Below are positions 54,052 through 61,679 of a DNA stretch of 64,000 nucleotides, piece by piece. The DNA comes from JAXGXQ01 sp040772685 (GTDB lineage: Bacteria > Bacillota > Clostridia > Saccharofermentanales > UBA5734), in assembly GCA_040772685.1 (NCBI GenBank), contig JAXGXQ010000005.1:1-64000 (forward strand), read 5' to 3'. How positions within the stretch are numbered: the stretch's first letter is position 1; each line of letters starts with the position of its first letter. The position numbers were made by a program, and so were the translations under genes. The notes under the pieces were generated by a model. It was not told the origin of the DNA. It worked only from the letters and a program-made list of their open reading frames with translations, and ran no database searches.

Positions 54052-54900
54052 TTAAACAGATTTTGAAGGAACTTCTACCGTCTCCCCTGTGCAGAGAATC
54101 AGAACCCGATCACCTAACGCTTTTTTCAGCGACCAGATTACCGACTGGCCTGTACAATGCAGAGGAATGATTTGCTTGATATCCATTGCGCGGAATGCCT
54201 TAATCGTTTTCTGTAACCGCTCGGCGCTAACCTGTTCCAGATGCATGCCGCCGATCAGCGTATGCACGGGTTTGTCAGGGTAGAAAAGCCGTACATATTC
54301 CAGGATGTTAACGATTCCTGGGTGGCTGCACCCGACAATGACAGTCAGCCCTTCCGGCTGGTCGATAACCAGAAACTGTTCATCGTGCATCCCGTCCTGA
54401 ACCATTGTTCCGTTCTTTTCTATCAGGAGATCATCCGCAACTTTTTCAAAATCGACCTTTTGAGGCGTATCAGAAAATAAGGCGGCATTTTCTCCTACCT
54501 GCATGGTCGCTGTATTCCGCATCAAATGGTGCTCCAGATCTGGCAAATCCGTCAGCTGCCATGGAAAACCAATCGCCCTGTGTTGCTGGTCAAACTGGTT
54601 TGCCTTCAGGTATTTGGGCAGTAAGGCATCCGGATGGACGAAGACCCGTGGGCTGCTAAACAGCTGATCATAGAACACTAGCCCGCCGCCATGGTCATAA
54701 TGGCCGTGACTTATGACGATTGCTTTAGTCTTTGCCAGATCTATTCCCATTTCCCTGGCATTATGCGCGAAGACAGAGGTCTGGCCGGTGTCGAAAAGTA
54801 AATATTCACCGTCATGCTCAATCCATAAAGACAGTCCATGCTCAGCCAGTAATCCACGCTTACGGACCAGATTGTCAGTCAGGATGGTTATTTTCAGCAT
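54052..54900 (-). CDS. MBL-fold metallo-hydrolase (dihydropterin phosphate synthase-like)
   Basis: A 282-aa metallo-beta-lactamase fold protein. The metal motif is ISHGHYDHGGG, with VGCSHPGIVN and IPLHCTGQ supplying later ligands. The pattern and N-terminal ITILTDNLV fit the 7,8-dihydropterin-6-methyl-4-(ribofuranosyl)aminobenzene-5'-phosphate synthase-like group. I chose ATG at 54900; a GTG nine bases earlier is possible. It is divergent from DUF134 across a promoter region with an inverted repeat, and upstream of the Mrp gene. True substrate unknown. Confidence 0.88.
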   Translation of the reverse strand: MLKITILTDNLVRKRGLLAEHGLSLWIEHDGEYLLFDTGQTSVFAHNAREMGIDLAKTKAIVISHGHYDHGGGLVFYDQLFSSPRVFVHPDALLPKYLKANQFDQQHRAIGFPWQLTDLPDLEHHLMRNTATMQVGENAALFSDTPQKVDFEKVADDLLIEKNGTMVQDGMHDEQFLVIDQPEGLTVIVGCSHPGIVNILEYVRLFYPDKPVHTLIGGMHLEQVSAERLQKTIKAFRAMDIKQIIPLHCTGQSVIWSLKKALGDRVLILCTGETVEVPSKSV

Positions 54901-54951
54901 GTCGCCCACGCTCGCTTTCTAATAATTTAGTTGCGATGTAAATTGTTTGAT

Positions 54952-54979
54952 ATTAGCATATGCTCATTACCATGCTAAT
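54952..54979. promoter_or_regulatory. Operator-like inverted repeat in the MBL/DUF134 divergent region
   Basis: ATTAGCAT (54952-54959) and ATGCTAAT (54972-54979) are perfect inverted arms with a 12-nt spacer. The right arm covers the -10 box of the minus promoter, a position suited to repression. The likely binder is unknown; the neighbouring DUF134 protein is one candidate. Confidence 0.5.
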
Positions 54980-55000
54980 CTGGTTAAAAGCATATGTCAA
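54972..55000 (-). promoter_or_regulatory. Promoter of the MBL-fold/Mrp unit
   Basis: Minus strand: perfect TTGACA (54995-55000), 17 bp, TAGCAT (54972-54977), about 70 nt before the MBL start codon. Confidence 0.65.
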
Positions 55001-55050
55001 TAACGCAGCCAAAATTTTGTGAAGCGCATTGATATCATTCTGCGGGCAAG

Positions 55051-55079
55051 TTGACTTCAATCAATTCTGTTACTAAAAT
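55051..55079 (+). promoter_or_regulatory. Promoter of the DUF134/C_GCAxxG unit
   Basis: Plus strand TTGACT (55051-55056), 17 bp, TAAAAT (55074-55079), about 50 nt before the DUF134 start. Confidence 0.65.
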
Positions 55080-55127
55080 TGTTATGAACATAAGCCAATA
55101 ATTTTACTTTTATTGAAAGGGCTATCA

Positions 55128-55619
55128 ATGGCAAGACCCATCAAATGGCGCCGAATCAGCTATAAACCAACTGCTCTGAGATTCAGTCCAACGGACATCG
55201 GCGTTATTAAGGGCTTCAATACCCTCAAGTTTGAAGAAATCGAAGCAATTCGCCTGAAGGACCTCGAGGGGTTGGAGCAAATAGAGTGTGCCAGCGAAAT
55301 GGGTGTCTCACGCCCGACTTTCCAACGAATTCTGCTTTCTGCACGGGAGAAGATCGCTGATAGTCTAATTAATGGAAAAGAAATCCGAATAGAAGGCGGA
55401 AACTATACACGTGGCATTTGTCCATTGTGCTGTCTTGAATGCGGTCGGGAGTGGGATCAAAGCATGGAAAGCATGGAAAGCCTGGATGACAATTCTGCTT
55501 CAGCTCTGAAATGCCCGAGGTGCCATTCCGAACAATATAAATGTAGTTCTAGCAGGCAAGAGCAGCAATGCCGGCACCGTTGCCGACATCGCGGCCAAAC
55601 GCGGAATTCCGTAAAGTAA
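55128..55619 (+). CDS. DUF134 family DNA-binding protein
   Basis: A 163-aa protein. It starts with MARPIKWRRISYKP, and contains FEEIEAIRLKDLEGLEQIEC and MGVSRPTFQRILLSAREKIA, a sigma-70 region 4-like helix-turn-helix. This is the DUF134 pattern. The C-terminal half adds Cys-rich segments (CPLCCLECG, CPRCHSEQYKC and a His/Arg/Cys end) that may bind metal or an Fe-S cluster. ATG at 55128 has AAAGG 7 nt upstream. It probably regulates the divergent MBL/Mrp genes and the following gene; inference. Confidence 0.9.
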   Translation: MARPIKWRRISYKPTALRFSPTDIGVIKGFNTLKFEEIEAIRLKDLEGLEQIECASEMGVSRPTFQRILLSAREKIADSLINGKEIRIEGGNYTRGICPLCCLECGREWDQSMESMESLDDNSASALKCPRCHSEQYKCSSSRQEQQCRHRCRHRGQTRNSVK

Positions 55620-55630
55620 GGAGTACGATC

Positions 55631-56098
55631 ATGAATCAGCAGGATCTTAAGGCCGAAGCCTTGTTTCAAGAAGGGTATAACTGCGCCCAGGCCGTTTTTG
55701 TCGCTTTTCATGATTCACTTGGAATGGAAAAAGATACGGCATTACGCCTGATGTCATCATTCGGCGGAGGTATGGGACGTCTCCGTGAAGTCTGCGGGGC
55801 TTTAACAGCTGTTTTTGCCGCAGCCGGCATTCTTTATGGCTATTCCAACCCCGATGATCAAAACCAGAAAGCCGCGCATTACGCACTTATCCAAGAACTG
55901 GCCGAGCGCTTTCGGAAGGAGACGGGCTCCATACTCTGCCGCGATCTGCTTCAGCTGACGGAAACATCAAGTGATCCAACTCCCGAACTCAGAACGCCGG
56001 AATATTACGAAAAGCGTCCGTGCGCTGCTTATGTCCGCCTGGGGGCCAGCCTGCTTGAGGAACTGGTCAGCGCAAAGGGCAAATCTAACATGACATGA
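55631..56098 (+). CDS. C_GCAxxG_C_C family redox protein
   Basis: A 155-aa protein of the C-GCAxxG-C-C family: GYNCAQAVF, then FGGGMGRLREVCGALTAVFA (the GCAxxG-like core reads CGALTA), and later ILCRDLL and RPCAAYV. These four conserved cysteines are typical; the family is thought to bind metal or act in redox chemistry. AAGGAG lies 8 nt before the ATG at 55631. It begins 11 nt after the DUF134 gene, so the two are co-transcribed. Specific role unknown. Confidence 0.88.
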   Translation: MNQQDLKAEALFQEGYNCAQAVFVAFHDSLGMEKDTALRLMSSFGGGMGRLREVCGALTAVFAAAGILYGYSNPDDQNQKAAHYALIQELAERFRKETGSILCRDLLQLTETSSDPTPELRTPEYYEKRPCAAYVRLGASLLEELVSAKGKSNMT

Positions 56099-56213
56099 CA
56101 AAACCAACCAGGGATATCTAGCCGGAAACCTCTGAAATTTGCTGAACATTTCCTGACAGACCCGCACATTAATTTTAAAAATGCAGTCTAGAATGAAGCT
56201 TATAAAGAATCGG

Positions 56214-56245
56214 GCAAAAGCGCCCCCTTAGTGAGGCGCTTTTGC
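56214..56245. terminator. Bidirectional terminator
   Basis: GCAAAAGCGCC (56214-56224) pairs perfectly with GGCGCTTTTGC (56235-56245), loop 10 nt. It lies between the convergent C_GCAxxG and CBS genes and could end both transcripts. Confidence 0.8.
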
Positions 56246-56272
56246 TAACTGAAAAGTCACGTTCTGAATTTT

Positions 56273-56701
56273 TTACACCTTAACTGGCTGTTCAGAAACC
56301 TCACTGAGGATTTCTCCTGCTTCAGCCTTTAAGTCCGGCTTGATTGCCAGATCCCCTAAGGCCAGAATTCCAACGAGACGGTCATCCTTCATAATTGGCA
56401 AACGGCGAATCTGATTCTTACTCATCAATTCGTTTGCTTCATCAATATCCATTTCTGGATCGCCAGTAAGCGGATCCACAGTCATGATATCCTGAACAGG
56501 TTGTTTAGTGATATCTTCACGCATGGCAACGCTGCGCAAGACAATATCGCGGTCAGTTACCATGCCAATCAGCATCTGATCAGCATCGCAGACGGGCAAT
56601 GAGCCCACATCCAGATCCCTCATTACTTCAGCAGCCTCATAAACGCTGGCATCATGCTTGATGCAGGTAACTGTTTTTGTCATAACATCCTTAATTTTCA
56701 T
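56273..56701 (-). CDS. CBS-domain protein
   Basis: A 142-aa protein made of two CBS domains: MKIKDVMTKTVTCIKHDASV with VTDRDIVLR ending the first, and QDIMTVDPLTGDPEMDIDEA with RLPIMKDDRLVGILALGD the second. Such pairs bind adenine nucleotides and usually act as sensors. ATG at 56701 has GAGGTG just upstream; a longer frame to 56749 is unlikely. A possible promoter (TTGTCA at 56814-56819, TAGTAA at 56792-56797, 16 bp apart) lies upstream. Partner unknown. Confidence 0.9.
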   Translation of the reverse strand: MKIKDVMTKTVTCIKHDASVYEAAEVMRDLDVGSLPVCDADQMLIGMVTDRDIVLRSVAMREDITKQPVQDIMTVDPLTGDPEMDIDEANELMSKNQIRRLPIMKDDRLVGILALGDLAIKPDLKAEAGEILSEVSEQPVKV

Positions 56702-56932
56702 AGCACACCTCTGAATAAAATGCCGTAAACGGCTTGCAGCGAACGCCACAAATAATCAGGGACGATCGCGCTAACATCTTGTTGTATATTGTTACTATAA
56801 CTTCAGAGGCTTTTGACAAATGTTGCTGGAGTTACACTTGGGCAGCTTGAGAATATTGTTCTCTGGCAGTTAATAAACTTACTGCTGATTGGTATCCAGG
56901 CGGCAAATAGACTATTAACAGGCAGTTACTCG

Positions 56933-56973
56933 GTGCGTTTAAAGGCTGCTAATCAGTGCATTTAAAGGCTGCT
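56933..56973. repeat. Imperfect 23-bp tandem repeat
   Basis: GTGCGTTTAAAGGCTGCT (56933-56950) recurs as GTGCATTTAAAGGCTGCT (56956-56973), one mismatch. It lies in the 350-bp gap between the CBS gene and pstA, which otherwise holds the CBS promoter and the pst terminator. Confidence 0.7.
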
Positions 56974-56994
56974 GCAGCTTTATGAATTTAGCAA

Positions 56995-57033
56995 AAAAGA
57001 TGACTGCGAACTAATAGTTCGCAGTCATCTTTT
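56995..57033 (-). terminator. Strong intrinsic terminator of the pst operon
   Basis: A perfect 17-bp stem (56995-57011 and 57017-57033) with loop TAATA; the minus strand continues with a run of T. It starts 15 nt after the pstA stop, so transcription of pstSCA should end here without a pstB gene. Confidence 0.92.
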
Positions 57034-57048
57034 AAAATCTCAATATGA

Positions 57049-57948
57049 TTATTTCGATGTTGTTTTACGCAGCAGCATCGCCCCCAGGCGGTTGGCGGCA
57101 AAATTGATCAGAGCGACTGTGATCAGCAACACAGTAGCTGTCGCATAGGCTTTCTCAAAGGAAATCGCTTCTTTTGCCAGCAGATAAAGGTGAACTGACA
57201 ACGTCCGGCCGGAATCAGTAATTGATTTGGGGATAACGCGTGATAAAGCTGTGCCGGCAGTAAAATAGAGCGCGGCGCTCTCACCGACAGCACGACCAAT
57301 GCTAAGGATGATAGCAGCCAGTATGCCGGGAATTGCGCTGGGCAGAACCACTTTCATGATTGTACGCAGCTTCGAAGCTCCCAAAGCCAGCGATCCTTCA
57401 CGGTAGCTTTGTGGGACTGCTTTGATTGCCTCCTCGGTAGTTCGCACTATTGTCGGTAAAATCATGATGCTGAGCGTCAGTCCGCCGGCCAGCAATGACC
57501 AGCCCATATTCAGGACAATGACAAAGAAGACGTAGCCAAACAGTCCGTAGATAATTGAGGGAATACCAGCCAGTGTTTCGGTGGAGAAGCGGATTATTTT
57601 GACTATCCTGCCGGGCTTGGCATATTCCTGCAGATAAATAGCGGCGCCTACACCAATTGGAGTGGCAATCCCGATTGAAAGAATGATTATATATAGCGTA
57701 TTGACAATCATCGGCAATACACCACCATTGACGCCATTGTTTTTAGGTGCTGTTGTCAGAAATTCCCAATTGATATGAGGCAGCCCCTGGCTGAAAACAA
57801 ATATAAGAATCCAGAGCAGGATGCCAATTGTCAGAAATGATGCGCCCCAAATCAGACAGCGAACTAAAAAATCTTTTACCTTACGGGTTCTGACATTTTT
57901 ATTCGATTCAATCATAATTGAATCGTGATGCGTTTTAATTTCGCTCAT
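57049..57948 (-). CDS. pstA: Phosphate ABC transporter permease PstA
   Basis: A 299-aa inner-membrane permease with about six helices, partner of PstC. PstA hallmarks: NGVNGGVLPMIVNTLYI, PIGVGAAIYLQEYA, LAGIPSIIYGLFG and the EAA-like loop YREGSLALGASKLRTI. GRAVGESAALYFTAG is conserved. ATG at 57948 has GGGGAG upstream and follows the pstC stop by 1 nt, indicating coupling. It is the last gene before a strong terminator. Confidence 0.95.
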   Translation of the reverse strand: MSEIKTHHDSIMIESNKNVRTRKVKDFLVRCLIWGASFLTIGILLWILIFVFSQGLPHINWEFLTTAPKNNGVNGGVLPMIVNTLYIIILSIGIATPIGVGAAIYLQEYAKPGRIVKIIRFSTETLAGIPSIIYGLFGYVFFVIVLNMGWSLLAGGLTLSIMILPTIVRTTEEAIKAVPQSYREGSLALGASKLRTIMKVVLPSAIPGILAAIILSIGRAVGESAALYFTAGTALSRVIPKSITDSGRTLSVHLYLLAKEAISFEKAYATATVLLITVALINFAANRLGAMLLRKTTSK

Positions 57949-57949
57949 G

Positions 57950-58882
57950 TCAGCTCTCCCCTGCCTTGTTGGCAAAATAGTTGACAAACAGATTCAGAAT
58001 CATAATAAAGATGAATAGAATAACGCCGGTGGCAAAAAGCGCTTCACGATGCAACCCAAAGGCGTACCCCATTTCAATCGCGATATTGCCGGTCAAGGTG
58101 CGGATTGGCTGAACCAGCGATGTAGGAATCATGGGTGCGTTACCGGCGACCAGAATGACTGCCATGGTTTCGCCGACTGCGCGGCCTATGCCCAAAATGA
58201 TTGCCGTGATGATTCCTGATTTGGCAGCGGGCAGCGTAACCTTGAATATTGTTTGAATTTCGGTTGCCCCCATAGCCAGGGAACCTTCCTTATATGATTC
58301 AGGGACTGCATTGATCGAGGATTCAGATATGCTGACAATTGTCGGCAGGATCATAATCCCCAGAACCAGGCTGACAGCCAGCAGACTGTTACCGGGCTGG
58401 GCGATATGTTCACGAAGCAAGGGCACAAAAACCATCAATCCGAAAAAACCATATACAACAGATGGAATACCGGCCAGCAGTTCCACCGCAGGCCGTACAA
58501 CCTGACGGAGCTTCTTAGGTGCGATTTCCGAAAGAAAAACAGCGGTCAGAAGGCCGATCGGGACACCAATAATAATTGCGCCAATTGTTGAATAAACAGA
58601 TCCCAGGATCATTGGTAATATGCCGTATAGCTCTTTAACCGTCGGCCGCCATTCTAACCCCAGCAGAAAGTTTTTTAGTCCGATCTGGCGAAAAGCAGGA
58701 AACCCTTGCTGAAAGATATAAAAGCTGATGACGGCAATTGATAAAACCGCAATAAAAGCTGACAGGAAAAACAGATATTCAGCTGCTTTTGCCAGCTTCT
58801 TTTCTTTGACAGCGCTTGCTAACTGAGTTTCTGCTAAATCAGAGCGGGTCGAGCGTATTTTACTGTTTGATTCTTTACTCAT
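57950..58882 (-). CDS. pstC: Phosphate ABC transporter permease PstC
   Basis: A 310-aa permease with about six helices. PYGILPMILGSVYSTIGAI-like (LYGILPMILGSVYST), GIPIGLLTAVFLSEIAP-like, LLAGIPSVVYGFFGL and YKEGSLAMGATEIQT mark PstC. The N-terminal 35 residues are charged and cytosolic. It pairs with PstA; the ATPase PstB is not encoded nearby. It follows pstS after a 138-nt gap containing a hairpin. Confidence 0.95.
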   Translation of the reverse strand: MSKESNSKIRSTRSDLAETQLASAVKEKKLAKAAEYLFFLSAFIAVLSIAVISFYIFQQGFPAFRQIGLKNFLLGLEWRPTVKELYGILPMILGSVYSTIGAIIIGVPIGLLTAVFLSEIAPKKLRQVVRPAVELLAGIPSVVYGFFGLMVFVPLLREHIAQPGNSLLAVSLVLGIMILPTIVSISESSINAVPESYKEGSLAMGATEIQTIFKVTLPAAKSGIITAIILGIGRAVGETMAVILVAGNAPMIPTSLVQPIRTLTGNIAIEMGYAFGLHREALFATGVILFIFIMILNLFVNYFANKAGES

Positions 58883-58921
58883 TTTTTAGACCTCTTAATC
58901 AACCGCGGTTCAGTTAAGGAT

Positions 58922-58960
58922 GCAAATCATGCCCGGATGTTGCTTCCGTGCATGATTTGC
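58922..58960 (-). promoter_or_regulatory. Hairpin between pstS and pstC
   Basis: GCAAATCATGC (58922-58932) pairs perfectly with GCATGATTTGC (58950-58960). There is no following U run on the minus strand, so it is probably an mRNA-stabilising or processing structure that lets pstS be made in excess over the permeases. Confidence 0.6.
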
Positions 58961-58968
58961 GTCTTGTT

Positions 58969-59001
58969 TCGATGAAGCGCAATTTTATCTCGATGAAGCG
59001 C
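58969..59001. repeat. Short direct repeat downstream of pstS
   Basis: TCGATGAAGCGCA occurs at 58969 and 58990 (period 21 bp), between the pstS stop and the hairpin. No function is evident. Confidence 0.6.
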
Positions 59002-59020
59002 AGTTTAATTATAACTTAGT

Positions 59021-59893
59021 TTATTTCTTAACTGAAATGTATTTTTCAGCAACGATCTTCTGGCCTTCATCGCTCATGCAGAAGTCAAGATAAGCTTTTG
59101 CAACAGGATCGAGGTCGCCGAGAGTTACCATCATAAGCGGGCGGGAAATCGGGTATTTGCCGCTGACAATGTTCTCAACTGTGCCAGCAAAACCATCAAT
59201 TTCAAGTACTTTGGTTTTATCATCAATATAACCAAGTGAAAGATAGGCAATAGCATTTTTATTGGTTTGCAGATTTGACTTGACATTGCCGTTGCCATCG
59301 CCGATCAGGGCGTCAACACGCAGTTCTCCTTCAAAGCCAACTAGTTCTTCGAAAGCACCGCGGGTGCCTGAACCCTCTTCACGGCTAATAACAATGATTT
59401 CAGCATCTTCGCCGCCGACTTCTTTCCAGTTTTTGATTTCGCCGACATAAATTTTCTTAAGTTGTTCTTTGGTCATTCCCTTAACAGCATTGTCAGGATG
59501 CGAAACTACCGCGATACCATCGATAGCGATGACATGCTCAGCAAGACCCCAGGCTTTTTCTTCGTCTTTCAGGTTTCTGCTGGACATGCCGATTGGGGCT
59601 GATTTGTCGACCGGAGCTTTGATACCGGCACTTGAACCAAGAGCCTGAATGTTAATTGTAACATCAGGGTTTTCGTCCATGAAAGCGTCAGCGATATCCT
59701 GCGCCAGCGGAGCCACAGAGGTTGAACCGGCAACTTCCAATGTGCCGGAAATCTTTGCTGCTGTTGTACCAGCGGTGGTACCATCTATTGTTGTGCCAGC
59801 GGTTGTCGCGGCGGTGGTTGTGGCGCCGGTTCCGCAAGCCGTTACGGCAAAAACCAGCATCAAAGTAAGAATAATAATTAATACTTTTTTCAT
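59021..59893 (-). CDS. pstS: Phosphate ABC transporter substrate-binding lipoprotein PstS
   Basis: A 290-aa lipoprotein that captures phosphate outside the membrane. The signal peptide ends with VTAC (Cys20), followed by a Thr/Gly/Ala linker of repeated TTAGTT-like units. Phosphate-binding segments: VAGSTSVAPLAQD, ALGSSAGIKA, GMSSRNLKDEE and SREEGSGTRGAFEEL. Length typical. GGAGG lies about 12 nt before the ATG. First gene of pstSCA, with a candidate PHO box upstream. Confidence 0.96.
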   Translation of the reverse strand: MKKVLIIILTLMLVFAVTACGTGATTTAATTAGTTIDGTTAGTTAAKISGTLEVAGSTSVAPLAQDIADAFMDENPDVTINIQALGSSAGIKAPVDKSAPIGMSSRNLKDEEKAWGLAEHVIAIDGIAVVSHPDNAVKGMTKEQLKKIYVGEIKNWKEVGGEDAEIIVISREEGSGTRGAFEELVGFEGELRVDALIGDGNGNVKSNLQTNKNAIAYLSLGYIDDKTKVLEIDGFAGTVENIVSGKYPISRPLMMVTLGDLDPVAKAYLDFCMSDEGQKIVAEKYISVKK

Positions 59894-59926
59894 CTTAATT
59901 CATTTCCTCCATATCGTGTTGCCTCA

Positions 59927-59991
59927 ACTATAAGCCATGATTGTTTGCCTGCATTCATGAGCAGGTTAGAGTTAGGTAAATTGTATGTAAA
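59927..59991 (-). promoter_or_regulatory. Candidate PHO box and -10 element upstream of pstS
   Basis: On the minus strand TTTACA (59986-59991), TTTACC (59975-59980) and CTAACC (59964-59969) repeat with an exact 11-bp period, like the TT(A/T/C)ACA direct repeats bound by PhoP in Bacillus. A -10 TATAGT lies at 59927-59932 with a poor -35, which fits an activator-dependent promoter. The rest of the gap to 60166 holds the livF terminator. Confidence 0.6.
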
Positions 59992-60091
59992 CAAGTGACA
60001 CAGAGAATTACGGTAGACTTAACAAATGTGATTAATGAACCAGGCTTCAATTGTTAGAATAATCCATCCATAGTTTGGCTATAGTTTGAAA

Positions 60092-60118
60092 AGAGCCGCA
60101 CCCGGCGGGTACGGCTCT
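60092..60118 (-). terminator. Terminator of the liv operon
   Basis: AGAGCCG/CGGCTCT (7 bp) with an inner ACCC/GGGT stem and 3-nt loop; the minus strand continues CTTTTC. It lies about 50 nt after the livF stop. Confidence 0.8.
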
Positions 60119-60166
60119 ACATCAAGTGAAGTATTGTTAACTCTTATCTCGCTGGATTGTTACCGA

Positions 60167-60925
60167 TTAAACACCACAGGCCGGTACATCATCAACGCTG
60201 TCGGCATCGACACTGAATTTTCCGAGATAAGCTTCGATCAGGCGGCTGTCCTTCAAGAGTTCCTGTGGATTGCCTTCAAGGCGTATCTGGCCTTGTTCGA
60301 CAACATAAGCGTAATCCGAAATTCTTAGTGCCAGCTGAGCATTTTGCTCAATCAGCAGCACCGTCATGCCTTGGCGATTGATTTCCACTATTTTTTCAAA
60401 CAGATCATCGATTACCAGCGGTGCCAGACCCATTGAAGGCTCATCCAGCAACAGGATTTTGGGACGGCCCATCAGGGCGCGGCCAATTGCGAGCATCTGC
60501 TGTTCCCCTCCGGAAAGGCTCCAGCCAAGCTGGTTTTGCCTTTCTTTCAAACGCGGGAAAAGACCGTAAATGTTATCCAAATCAGCAGCAAAGTCACCTT
60601 TTTGGTAGGGTTTGCGGTAAGCCGAAGTACCAATTTCCAGGTTATCCCGAACACTAAGTCCAGGGAAGATATGACGACCCTCTGGCACCTGCATGATGCC
60701 GCGCTTCGTTATTGTTCTGGCCTTTTTGTTAATCAGTTCTTCACCGTTCCATTCAATGCTGCCGGTGCGTTGAATAAAACCGGAGATTGACTTCAGCAAC
60801 GTTGTTTTTCCTGCGCCGTTACTGCCAATCAGACAGACAATCTGCCCGTCCCGCACTTCCATATCGATTCCCCGGATCGCTTCGATCGGCCCATAAAAGG
60901 AATGCAGATTTGATATTTTAAGCAT
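60167..60925 (-). CDS. livF: Branched-chain amino acid ABC transporter ATPase LivF
   Basis: A 252-aa ATPase energising uptake of branched-chain amino acids. Walker A GSNGAGKTT, signature LSGGEQQML, Walker B ILLLDEPSMGLAP and H loop LLIEQNAQLAL. The Met-Gly-Leu-Ala after Walker B is typical of LivF. ATG at 60925 has GGAAGGAGG upstream and overlaps the livG stop by 8 nt. It ends in a 20-residue extension beyond the common length. Last gene of livKHMGF. Confidence 0.96.
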   Translation of the reverse strand: MLKISNLHSFYGPIEAIRGIDMEVRDGQIVCLIGSNGAGKTTLLKSISGFIQRTGSIEWNGEELINKKARTITKRGIMQVPEGRHIFPGLSVRDNLEIGTSAYRKPYQKGDFAADLDNIYGLFPRLKERQNQLGWSLSGGEQQMLAIGRALMGRPKILLLDEPSMGLAPLVIDDLFEKIVEINRQGMTVLLIEQNAQLALRISDYAYVVEQGQIRLEGNPQELLKDSRLIEAYLGKFSVDADSVDDVPACGV

Positions 60926-61679
60926 TATCGTGCCTCCTTCCAAGGTAGGCTTCAATCACCTGTTCATTACGGGAAATTTCACGCGGCTTACCTTCAGCGA
61001 TTACTTTGCCAAAGTTAAGAACAGTAATGTTGTGACAGGTATTCATGATCATATCCATTGAATGTTCAATCAGGATTACCCCGATATCTCTTTTTGCCGC
61101 CAGGCGCAGGAGTGCCATAGCCTTGTCCTGCTCGGATCCATTAAGGCCAGCCGCAGGTTCATCAACAAGCATCGCTTTCGGGTGCGACAACATGGATCTG
61201 ACAATTTCCAGTAACTTTAGCTGCCCATAGGTCAAAGAGGATATATCATCCTTGGGTCGGATTTCGAAATCCGCGATCTCCATCATTTCTGCAAGTTCTT
61301 TTTCGTAGTCACGATCCTTTTTGCCAAAGAAAGACCTCAGAAAGCTGACCTGCATTTTAAGATCGGTTGCGATCTGCAAATTTTCCCTGATGTTTGAACG
61401 TTTAAGGAATCGCGGTGATTGAAACGTGCGGCTGATACCCAACTGGGCACGTTTGTGATCAGGTACCTTAGTAATGTTCTCTTCATTAAAGAAAATATCA
61501 CCTGATACAACCTCATAAATTCCGCTGATTAAATTAAGCAGTGTGGTTTTGCCTGCACCGTTGGGGCCAATCAGACCGTGAATTTCTCCAGGGACCACTT
61601 GGAAACTGACATTGTCAGCAGCCACAACACCGCCAAAATTTTTGCATACGTCTTGTAAACGCAGAATTGGTTTAGTCAT
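60918..61679 (-). CDS. livG: Branched-chain amino acid ABC transporter ATPase LivG
   Basis: A 253-aa ATPase. Walker A GPNGAGKTT, ISRTFQSPRFLKR (Q loop), signature region SSLTYGQLKLLEIVR (Tyr-Gly-Gln in place of the usual Ser-Gly-Gly-Gln, seen in LivG proteins) and Walker B AMLVDEPAAGLNG. H loop ILIEHSMDMIM. It overlaps livM by 4 nt and livF by 8 nt. Intact, unlike the upstream liv genes. Confidence 0.96.
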   Translation of the reverse strand: MTKPILRLQDVCKNFGGVVAADNVSFQVVPGEIHGLIGPNGAGKTTLLNLISGIYEVVSGDIFFNEENITKVPDHKRAQLGISRTFQSPRFLKRSNIRENLQIATDLKMQVSFLRSFFGKKDRDYEKELAEMMEIADFEIRPKDDISSLTYGQLKLLEIVRSMLSHPKAMLVDEPAAGLNGSEQDKAMALLRLAAKRDIGVILIEHSMDMIMNTCHNITVLNFGKVIAEGKPREISRNEQVIEAYLGRRHDNA

